From Ctena decussata (lineage: Eukaryota; Mollusca; Bivalvia; Lucinida; Lucinidae), in assembly GCA_963989385.1 (NCBI GenBank), contig OZ022501.1:1188001-1252000 (forward strand): 64,000 bases of DNA. The letters are read 5' to 3'. The notes under the pieces were generated by a model. The model saw nothing but the letters and a program-made list of their open reading frames with translations. It made no database searches and had not been told where the DNA came from. Every line of letters begins with the position of its first letter. Positions within the stretch are counted from its first letter, which is position 1. Below, one piece after another: positions 35,901-47,900 of the stretch. The translations under genes and the position numbers were made by a program.

Positions 35901-38900
35901 ATATTTCATGTAGAATACATGTAATGTAGAAAACACTACAGTATTTCTTTGGTTAGAATACAGAGTTTTTTTTTCCTTCCAAAATAATTCTAAAACTCTA
36001 GATCCATCTTATCAGACAGATCTAGGTTTTTGGGTTTGTGTGGAAGAGAAAAACATGTTATCGCGGAATTTCATGACTTATTTACATTAGAGAGGAGAAA
36101 CCCCTGTTTTATAGCCAGATAAATATGTTTGGTCTTAGAGGTAGACTTGCTTAAGCAAATAACATAAACACAGATCAGACTGCCTCTCCATTTCTACCCC
36201 TACCTCCATCCCCTGCCCTTTCCCACCTCCACAGAAGTTAGGTTTACTAATTACCACCCGACTATTCCAAGAAGCTTCTCCTTGTTACACTGTGTCTCCT
36301 ATCACAAATGTTCCATTTCATTTTGTTGTGTTAGTTTATCACTTATTCTAACTTGGATGTCTTGGGTAGGGTTTGCTTGGTGATAGTGACCTTTCCTGGG
36401 TATCTTCATTCATTTTTTTCACACTGTAAATTAAGGTCATCATATCAGCCCATTTAAATGGAATCTTCATGTATATAATTAGATTTAAGTATTCAATAGC
36501 TATATATACGAGGGATGATCAAAAAGTTCCCGGAAAAGTGCTGTTTTACTTTCTTCGATGCAATTTCACACTATCCGACTTTAATGTATTTGTGCTTTAT
36601 ATGATTCAAAACAACTGCAATATGTCTAACCAGTTTCATGCACGCACCACCAACATAACTACCAGTAGCGTGACCCGGCCCAGCTAAAGTCACTTCGCAT
36701 TTTAATACTTGCTGATAGCAATTACTGGGCGTTGTTTAGCTATTAATAGTGTATAGAAACGTTAATTAATTCAACTGAACTTAGAGATATATATTTTATC
36801 TTGATACTCATTAAAAAAAATTTAAGCTGTTTTGATTTTTTCTAGGAAATGATGTCTAAGTCCAACGTGCCCCTTAGTAATTAAATGTGTGGGGGTGGGG
36901 TAATTCAAGGGCAGATAATTTGCTTTTCATTTTAAAAAGGAATTAATATGTTCAAGATTCATAACCTTTGGATAATGGCGATTCGTTAGATATGTGATGT
37001 AAGCTTTCAATCGGACTATTCCAGCAATACGACAACACAACCTCATATCTGCAGCAGCAATAGCTGTCTATGAAAAGACTTAAATCAACTAGCAGCAAAG
37101 CCACATCGGCAAGCTTTGTCAAAATCCAGCTGTTTTGATGAGTCCTTTTGTATAAGTAGTTTCATTACCACAATCTTCTGAATGCTACACACAGTAATGA
37201 ATTAATATGACCTTAATTATGACAAAGATGGCCGATACATCATTTCTGCTGTGTGGCTTGGACATTTGCTAAAAGCTTATCATGCTGCCGATTTCAGGTT
37301 GTGTTGTCTTATTGCTGGAATGGTTGGACTGAAATGCATAAATTATGTATCTAACAAACTGCCATTAAGTCTAGTTTAAGAAAACCTTATCATGACACTT
37401 CCGTTAGATAAGGTAGAGTAAGTTATCTACCCTTGAATTACCCCACCCCCTCATAATTACTAATTAAAGGCGACATTAGACTTAGAAGGAATAAAAAACC
37501 TTACTAATTTTGCAATGAACATCAAGATAAGATATATATTTTTAAGTTTATATAAAGTAATTTATGTTAATGTAAACAATTTGAGACTAAGCAACGTTCA
37601 AATTTTGCTATTAGAAACGATAAAAATGCAACGAAACATTAGCTGGGCCGGGTTACGTTATTATTCGTTACGTTGGTGGCGCGTGCGATAAACTGGATAG
37701 ACATAAGTTAATAATTTTGAATGATGTGAATCACAATTGCATTAAGGTTGCCTAGGATTAATTTTTATTGAAGAAAGTAAAATAGTATAGAGAATACAAC
37801 ATTTTTCCGGAACTTTTTGATCATCCCTCATATAACTGGTGTGTAGGAAGAAAACTATTTTTTATCGGTAACATATGAACTATTTACATGAATTGACTTT
37901 CCAAACTTATTTGATTGAGGTAAATTTCATAAAATAATAATATATGACCATGCCCACTGTCTGTACTTTGTAGATCTAAACATATCCAGTATCTCGTTTA
38001 CCCACTAAACACAGTGTTAGATGACAGTATAGGCTGCGCTGTATGGTTCGCTGCTAGAGGTCAGGGGGTCATGGGTAATGGCCCTGATAGAGGGAAACCG
38101 GTCGTCAGCACTTCAAGAGTAGGTGGTATTATAAGCTTAGTATGACTTGTCATATTTAAGTATTTGAGGTCATTTTGGAATGAAAAAATCCAGGGTTGCC
38201 ATGGTCAGGGGAAAAGTCTGGAAAATAAAATTTTTTCCAGGTCAGGAAATTTTGTGGTTGGTCAGAGAAAGTTGGATACGACTTGAAAAGTCAGGGACAA
38301 GTTAGGGAAGTTGAAAATAGGTGGCAGTCCTCAGAAAATATACGTATATTTGTTCTAGAGATATAGTCCAGGCACTTCTCCCTCTTCATTTGGGGCTCTT
38401 AAAGGAAAGAATTTGCTCCCTTTTGGCAGCGTATTCTTTCCTTTAACAGTAACCCCCAGTTTTCAAACAATACCGTAAGCACTCTTAAAGTAAAGAGTAA
38501 AATCAACTTTTGGATACGTAAAAAGGTATGGAAAACTGTAAAACTTCATGGAAAAATCAGGGAAAAGTCTGGGAATTTTGAAGTGGAGGATAAAAGGGAA
38601 TTCCTGTAATTACATCTTATAGACAAATTACAGTGTATTGTTTGCTCAAGTGAACAGGTGTTCATGTATACCTCCATCCAGGGCCACCGCCTAATGAAAC
38701 AAAACTCAATAAAAAGGTATAAAAGAGATGCCAGGGTTGAGTGGTTAGAGCAACTTGGTAATGGTGCAGAAGGTCCCAGGTTCAAATACAGGTTGGGTCT
38801 GGAAACCCAGCAGTAAATTGGTACCTTTTTCAAATCAGGGAAGGATAAGGCAGCGAAAGGAGAGGGATGTGCTCTACCTTTCATATATTGTGCCCAAGAT

Positions 38901-41900
38901 ACAGTTGGCCTCTAACCTCCATTGCCCCTACAGTCACTAGGCTATGGCAAACCTGTACCTTTTACATGACAATATAGGCTTTGCCGCTTAGAAGGAGTCA
39001 GTTGGTCAACAATGGGTAGGAAATAATATTTACAGAACAGTTTAATAATTACCCTGTTTAAGGTCCATGAAAGGTATCTCTAACACTTGATGGATGGATG
39101 AATGACTTGTAATTATACGTCCTTTTCAACAGTATTTCAGTCATATCAGGATAATGTGTGGGTGATAATGTAAGGCTGTGTACAATGGAACCGAGTTTAT
39201 GAATGAATAGTTTCTGCCATCTTGAACCCGGGACTGCTAGATCAGCAGGCCAGGGCTTAACTTTAGACTAACACAGAACATTATGAAAATTAGTATGAAA
39301 AACATGTAATCATTTGCCTTATTTTCCTCTGTAGTTTGGTCTCATTAGGAGTCATGACATGAGCCACAACACGAGAAAACCAACGAAGTGGCATGTGCAC
39401 TTAGCAAAGTCTCAGCTCAGCCTGGGCATCCGCCCAGTCTTATCAAAGTCTTCACTGTCCGCATGAAGCTAGAGTAGACCCTTGGCTACCTTTTAAGCGT
39501 ACAGCAAAGACTCTGATCAGACTGGGAGGATGCCCAGGGTGATCTGAGTCTTCGCTGTGCACTTATGCCACTTTGTTGGTTATCTAATGTTGCAACTCAC
39601 ATGATAGTGTTACATGCAAAATAGCATAGTGCTTTAACTTTGTATTCCAGGTAATTCTGTGTGGGATGGGGGCTGATGAACAATTAATTGGCTACTCAAG
39701 ACATAGGGGAAGATTCCAGTAAGTTCATCTTTTTTCTTGTACATGTACCATCCCATAATGTCCAGGTGTATCCACTGTTAGACTATGCCTTAAAGACATC
39801 TTTCCCAGCCACATTGTCTCTCAGAAGTCACCTAATAGAGTTTGACTGATCTATGCAATAACAACCTACACAAACAAAATCACACGTAGAATGTCCCACA
39901 GTCAGTAAGTCTGTGATTTACCTTACAGTTAATGAAAAGATGCATACTGTTTAAAGTAGGCCTTGCTTCGGAAAGGTGAACTGATTCTGGAGAACAGATT
40001 TTTAAAGGTTTTACCATATATGGGCTTGGTGGCCAATGCAGTGACAACTTAGGATATGATATAGTCCCAAAAATATAATCACACATGTTGAATGTCCCAC
40101 ATTATGTCCATGCTTTTACCTTTCAATTCATGAAGAGATGCATACCTGTTTGAAATATAAGCATGGCTTTGGAAAGGTGAATTGTACCTTTTGATAAGGT
40201 AGATAGGAGTTTCACTGCATGGAAAGTGTATTTCTTATATCTGCTAAACTTAATTCACTTTTATCGGTCTTCAAAATAGGACTGCTTCCAAAGTAGGGTA
40301 TTCATCCACTATCTTAAACTTTCTTATAAGCTGGATAATTTTCACTAGCTCATTAGCTTAGCACCTGAACTAGTGGATTGTATGCTTTTCACACATGGGG
40401 TTGTGCGTTTGATTCCCACAAGCAGCAGCTGGACAATCAGTTTTATAAAGTCCACACCAAATATGTCTTGAACTGGAAAATATGGTACCAGGGTTGCAGT
40501 AGGTGACAGCAGTGTCGCTGAATGTCAGCAGTGGTATCCACCTTATCAGACTGGCAAATCAATTTCTGAGCCACACCATGTGATTTCCAACAATGTGGCA
40601 TTGGTGATAAGCAAAGGCTGTAATCAGACTGCACCATCTGATCAGCCATCGATGGACGTGGCCGAAGCCATACAGCCAACAACGAGGTTTCTGGTTACCT
40701 TGTGTGATTGAGAAGGATGATCTGAATATCACATGACAAAATTGCCACATTGTTGGAAATCACATGATGTGGCTCAGTGTACAAAACAGAACACCTACTG
40801 AGGTAATTTGTCTGTTATTTTTTAGTACCCAGGTACTCCAAAAACAAGCTGAACTGTACAAATGACATCTAGCTCAGGTGCCAATTCTTACCATTGTATA
40901 AGCAAGGCTGGTTATACATGAGATGTCTGGTACACCTATGATATACTGCTCATTATTGTATACTATCAGGGATACACCTACTGTTTTCTGGCTAGCTGAT
41001 ACAGAAAGCTGTATTAATGATCTGGGCCCAGTTGTTCAAAACTAACGACGTCGTTAGTTAACGTTTCGTTAAAATTTCAAATGTTAAAATCTCAAATACA
41101 CCAATATTTTTTGTTGAAAAAATGTGAGCAGCTTTTGCAATGCAAAAAGCTTCTCACACTTTTGCAACAAAAAATATCAGTGTATTTAGTTATAAAGTCA
41201 TAAAACACTTAACGAGTTTTCCTCTTAACGAGCTCGTTAAGCTTACGATGCTTTGAACAACTGGGCCCTGGTGTTTGCTGAATCCATATCACTATCCATT
41301 AAAATGTGGCCAGTCTGAGTGTCATATTAAGCTGTGTTAGGTTTTAGCTCACCTGTACAAATGTAAAGGAAGAGGTATTGCACTACCCCCAGCATCAGTG
41401 TCAGCATTAGCAAAATGTTGAAGTTTTATGTTAAAGTTTTTGTATGATGGGCAAGGTGCTGTCAGGAGAGCTATCTTGTACACGGACAGTTGTTGTGTTA
41501 TTGTTTTACGTCCATAGTAAACAGCTATGGTCATGTTGGGACGGTTACTGTAAAACACTTATATTTGGCGGCAGCAAAAGTTGGCGGCTTCAATAGAGGG
41601 ACCTTTTCGCAGATTTTTATTTTGGCGGTTTTCTGATTTCTGATAAGATGGTGTTTTCTGTTGATATTATATATCCACTTGAGATCGAGGACTAGACTAT
41701 CATGGTAGATACAGTTAATGCAATCATTTCTATTTTCACATTAGTTTTTTTTTTTTCAATAAAACTGTTTATAGTAAACAGATTTAAGTGTTCCTCATGA
41801 TTAAATCAACTTGGCTTATATGCACATAATAATTTGGAAAGAATGTTTAAAAACATTTTCACACTCTGTTTCCTCCCAACTGTTGGATGCTTGCGCTGTT

Positions 41901-44900
41901 CTTTGTACTCATATGAAGTGTACTGGCTTTGATTATATGGAATAGATTTTATAGACTATTGTATGCTTTACGGTAGTTCAGTTTATATTGGCGGCATTTT
42001 AATTTGGCGATTTGTTTCTTTTCCGCCAATATCGCCAAAATAAAGCGATTGCCAAATATAAGTGTTTTACAGTAACCTAACCACACTATTCCTCGGCAGG
42101 CTTAGTCCTCCTAAGTCCTAAGTGGTTAACCAGTACTAAGTGTACTTACTTTCGCCAGTAACTGACAACTGCCCTTCTTGAATCAGCGGAAGGGGAAACG
42201 AAATTAAGTGGCCAGACTGTGATTGAACCGGGGACCTCTGGCTCTTGAGTCAGATGCACTACTGACTGCGCTACACAGGTCTTGTTAACTTACATATGTG
42301 GAGGGAGCAACAGACAATTAAAACTAGTGATATAACCAACTTGGTTATTAAGTCAGATAAAACAAGGAGTATACATGTATTGAACACATCATTACAGATT
42401 AATAAAAGGTGTTTCATAGTAATAATAAAAGGTGTTTCATGATCTGTCAAATTCAGACAACCTAATACAAAGGGTCTGATAAAGTTACTCTTCTGGTATT
42501 GCATATTTGAGCCGCAACACGACAAAACTAAGAAAGTGCGCCCAGCAAAGACTCAGATCAGCTGGGCATCTGCATAGTCTGATCAGAGTCTTTGCTGTGT
42601 GCTTAACAGGTAGCTAAGGGCCTTAGCTAGCTCAGTGGACAGCAAAGACTCTGATCAGACTGTGTGAATGCCCAGGCTGATCTGAGTCTTTGCTGGGCAC
42701 ACATGCCACCTTGTTGGCTTTGTAGTGTCGTGGCTCATTTTTTTTTTTTTATTCTTGTCTTTGCAGGGAGGAAGGCTGGGAAGGTCTCCTTAATGAGATA
42801 GAGCTAGAAATAACAAGAATTTCATCAAGAAACCTCGGCAGGGATGATAGGTAAGAATATGCTCTCAATTCCACATACTGTGCTGTGTGTGTACTGTTCT
42901 TTCATTTCTGACTTAATGCATATTAGACATACTTTAAGGTTTTTGGAGTGAAAAAGCCATTATTGTGCTGGTGTGCCTTAAAACCCGTATCACTTACTCA
43001 CTCAGTCACCCACTCCACATACTGTGTGATTGTAGTTACAATCTAGAGATTAATTTTATTTCTTGGTTGAACATATGTTATGTCAGTAGATTAGAACCAC
43101 TTCAATATTAAACAAAAAAAAATGAAGAATTCTCTGAAGCTTCTGTGAATTGTAGTATTAAATGTTTTCTTCAAGACCATTTTGGTGCGGAAGCGAGTGT
43201 AAATAAGTGACATCACCATGACGTTCATGTTGAGCATCACAGGTTAAACTTTAATGTAATTCAATAGATTTTATTTTTCTTGTTGTAGAATTATAACAGA
43301 CCATGGTAAAGAATCAAGATTTCCTTTTCTAGATGAGAGGGTAGTACAGTTTCTAAGTGGCTTACCCGTAAATGAAAAGGTAAACATAATTGAGCCAGGA
43401 CATGAGAAAACCAACAGATTGATTGTGCACCCAGACTTAGATCAGCCAGAGCATCCACCCAGTCTGATCAGTCTTCACTGTCTGAATAGAGATAGCTTAG
43501 TTCCTAAACTACCCTTTAAGAATATAGCGAAGAGTCTGATTGGACTGGGCGGATGACTAGGCTGATCTGAGTCTGTGCTGGGCATATAACCACTTTGTTG
43601 GTTTTCTCGTGTCCAGCTCATATGTTCTACATTGTATTCAATACATCTAGTGCCAGTCAGGCTTTATCCTTCATTAAACATCAGTGGTTTTGCTCTCAGT
43701 AGTGTTCACCAAACTGTCCCAGCAGAAGCAAAACAGGGTTGCCGTGTAGGAATACATGTATTTTGATTGGTCAGGTCTGTTTAGAAAGGCAAGGAATTAG
43801 AAAATTAATGGCTGTGGTAGTCTTCAGAAAAAAAACGAGCCGTGACAAGACAAAACCAACAAAGTGGTTGTGTGCCCAGTGCAGACTCAGATCAGCCTGG
43901 GCATCCACCCAGTCCGATCAGTCTTCGCTGTCCGCATGGAGGTAGCTTAGACCCTTAGCTACCCTTAAGGCGCTAAGCGAAGAGTCGGATCTGACTGGGC
44001 GGATGCCAAGGTTGATCTGAGTCTGCGCCGGGCACACAACCACTTTGTTGGTTTTGTCGTGTCGTGGCTCAATTACTATTTCTGCTCAAGGTGAGAGCAT
44101 ATACTTTCAGGAAAGATGATTCATGCACACAAAAGTATTTACCTCCCTTATATTAATGGGGGCTACTTGAAGGAAAGAGTTTGCCTCAAAGGGGAGCAGT
44201 TTCCTTTAAGAGCAACTCCAAATTGTCAAGACTTAGTGGTATCCTGGATTACTCAGTTCTTGATAGGTTAAGATTCTTTCCCTTGCTTTTCAACTAACCG
44301 GAACAGCACTGATGTGCATTTGGTATTATTGCATACTTTTATTATTTACCCGTAACGTGTAGTCAACAACCTGCCATTTTGCCATTTATCTGTTCTAATT
44401 ATATCTTGGGAGTAGGCTAGTGCAAACCAACCAATGAAGTGCGCATACCCACGTTCTCGATAGTAAATATAAATGACATCATACGGACATGCGTCTGAGT
44501 GAATGAGAAAAATATATATGGTGGCTTTTTTGTGACATATTGCGCTTTGATGACAAGTAAACAAATTCAAAATGCATTAAAGCATGTTTTATTTTAGAGC
44601 TATCCTAAATAAGTAGGTACATCTTTGGCATCATTCAGATTTTTCTTTCAAAATTCACACTGAACAAATTGTAAGTACTCATTTAGATGAGACACTATCT
44701 TCCTGTCAGTATATCCCAATTAAACTGAGCAACCACACCCACCCACAAGGAGAGCAAATTATCATCATTTAAATTTTGCTACATACTCACCAAAGTTTAT
44801 TTAATTGCCAACAGAAATTGTACCCTATATAAGTTTAAACAAGTAGCCCAAAGGGCAACAATTGCTCACCTGAGAGACATTGTAAACCTATAGGGATATT

Positions 44901-47900
44901 TAAGATGCTCAAGGGCAGCTAACTCCACAGTCAGTGGTCCAATCAGGCTGAAAATTAAATTCATCCAAAACATTATGTATGCCCTCATTTAATATATGCA
45001 AGTTTAAAAAGTATCCGATCAAGAGCACAATAGACAGAGCTGTCAGGGGCAGCTAACTTCCCAGTGGTTGGCCTGATCTGGCCAAAAATTTGAACTTGTT
45101 TAAGATATTATGCATTTCCTCATTATCTGCAAGTTTGAAAAGGATCAGATCAGTAGAAACCAAGAAAAAGTGGCGACATTGATTTTTTGGATGCTCAGGG
45201 CAGGTACTCCATAGTCAGTGGTGGGATCTAGCCGAAATGCTAACTAATCCAAGCTTTTATGCATATCTTCATGACCTGCAAGTATGAAGAGGATCCGATG
45301 AAAAATGAAAATGTGACGAGTTGTTTTCTCCATTATAAGACTATGGAATTTTTTTCAAACGCTCAAGGGCAGCTAACTCCATAGTCTGTGCTCGAATCCG
45401 GCCAAATTTTCAACTCATCCAAGCTCTTATGTATGTCATCATTACCTGCAAGTATGATAAGGATCTAATCAAAAACCTTGATTGCAGCACCCTAAAAGTC
45501 AAACTTGCTCGAGATATTGTCATCCCCTACATTTGTGTGAATTTATTTTAAAATCCGTTGAGAAATGTAGGTGCTAGAGCCATGACAAAGGTTTTCTAAA
45601 AATAGCCACAGTGACCTTGACCTTTGGCACAGCATCCTGAAAGTCGAACTTGCTTGAGATATTATCATACCCTACATTTGTGTCAAGTTATTTCAAAATC
45701 CATAGAGAAATGAAGGTGCTAGGGCGATGACAAAGTTTTTCTAAAAATAGCCACAGTGACCTTGACCTTGGGCACAGCACCCTGAAAGTCGAACTTGCTC
45801 GAGATATTGTCATGCCCTACGTTTGTGTGAATTTATTTTAAAATCCATTGAGCAATGTAGGCGCTAGAGCGCTGACAAAATTTTTCTAAAAATAACCACA
45901 GTGACCTTGACCTTGGGCGCAGCACCCTGGAGGTCAAACTTGTTTGAGATATTGTCATGCCCTGTATTTGTGTGAAGTTGATTTAAAATCCGTTGAGAAA
46001 TGTAGGTGCTAGAGCGATGACCAAGTTTTTACTAAAAATAGCCACAGTGACCTTGACCTTGGGTGCAGCACCCTGAAAGTCAAACTTGCTCGAGATATTG
46101 TCATGCCCTACATTTGTGTGAATTTATTTTAAAATCTGCTGAGAAATGTAGGTGCTAGAGCGTTGACAAAGTTTTTCTAAAAATAGCCACAGTGACCTTG
46201 ACCTTGGGTGCAGCATCCTGAAAGTCGAACTTGCTCGAGCTATTGCCATGCCCCACATTTGTGTGAAGTTATTAGCTCACCTGAGCAGAAGGCTCAGAGG
46301 TGAGCTTATAGGATGGGAGTCGAGCCGTCGTCCGTCCGTCCGTGGGTGCGTGGGTGCGTCAACACTTTCAAACATAAATATCTCAGAGACCAGTGGGCCG
46401 ATCGCAATCAAATTTTATCTGAAGCATCATTTGGGTGGGGGAAAGGCTGCATTAGGTTTTGGTGCTGATCAGCTCAGAACTCTGGTTTCCATGGCAACAG
46501 ATAGCCCCCATAGGGTTATAATGGGGAAAACGGCGTCATCACGTTTTCTCGACTGTTTTTGATTAGATCCTTATCATACTTGCAGGTAATGATGACATAC
46601 ACAAGAGCTTGGATGAGTTCGAAATTTGGTCGGATTCGAGCACAGACTACGGAGTTAGCTGCCCTTGAGCGTTTGAAAAAAATCCCATAGGGTTATAATG
46701 GGGAAAATGGCGTCATCACGTTTTCTCAACTGTTTTTGCTTAGATCCTTATCATACTTGCAGGTAATGATGACATACATAAGAGCTTGGATGAGTTCGAA
46801 ATTTGGCCGGATTCGAGCACAGACTACAGAGTTAGCTGCCCTTGAGCGTTTGAAAAAAATCCCATAGTGTTATAATGGAGAAAACAACGTCATCACATAT
46901 TTTTAGAAAAACTTTGTCATCGCTCTATTGCCTACATTTCTCAACGGATTTTGAAATAACTTCACACAAATGTAGGGCATGACAATATCTCGAGCAAGTT
47001 CGACTTTCAGAATGCTGCGCCCAAGGTCAAGGTCACTGTGGCTATTTTTAGAAAAACTTTGTCAGCGCTCTAGCACCTACATTTCTCAATGGATTTTAAA
47101 ATAACTTCACACAAATGTAGGGCATGACAATATCTCGAGCAAGTTTGACTTCTAGGATGCTGCGCCCAAGGTCAAGGTCACTGTGGCTATTTTTAGACAA
47201 ACTTTGTCAGCGCTCTAGCATCTACATTTCTCAGCAGATTTTAAAATAACTTCACACAAATGTAGGGCATGACAATATCTCGAGCAAGTTTGACTTTCAG
47301 GGTGCTGCACCCAAGGTCAAGGTCACTGTGGCTATTTTTAGAAAAACTTGGTCATCGCTTTAGCGCCTACATTTCTCAACGGATTTTAAATCAACTTCAC
47401 ACAAATGTAGGGCATGACAATATCTCGAACAAGTTTGACTTCCAGGGTGCTGCGCCCAAGGTCAAGGTCACTGTGGCTATTTTTAGAAAAACTTTGTCAG
47501 CGCTCTAGCACCTACATTTTTCAATGGATTTTTAAATAAATTCACACAAATGTAGGGCATGACAGTATCTCGAGCAAGTTCGATTTTCAGGGTGCTGTGC
47601 CCAAGGTCAAGGTCACTGTGGCTATTTTTAGAAAAACTTTGTCATCGCCCTAGCACCTTCATTTCTCCATGGATTTTGAAATAACTTGACACAAATGTAG
47701 GGTATGACAATAGCTCGAGCAAATTCGACTTCAGGATGCTGAGCCCAAGGTCAAGGTCACTGTGGCTATTTTTAGAAAAACTTTGTCATTGCTCTAGCAC
47801 CTACATTTCTCAACGGATTTTGAAATAAATTCACACAAATGTAGGGCATGACAATATCTCGAGCAAGTTTGCCTTTCAGGGTGCTGCAATCAAGGTTCTT

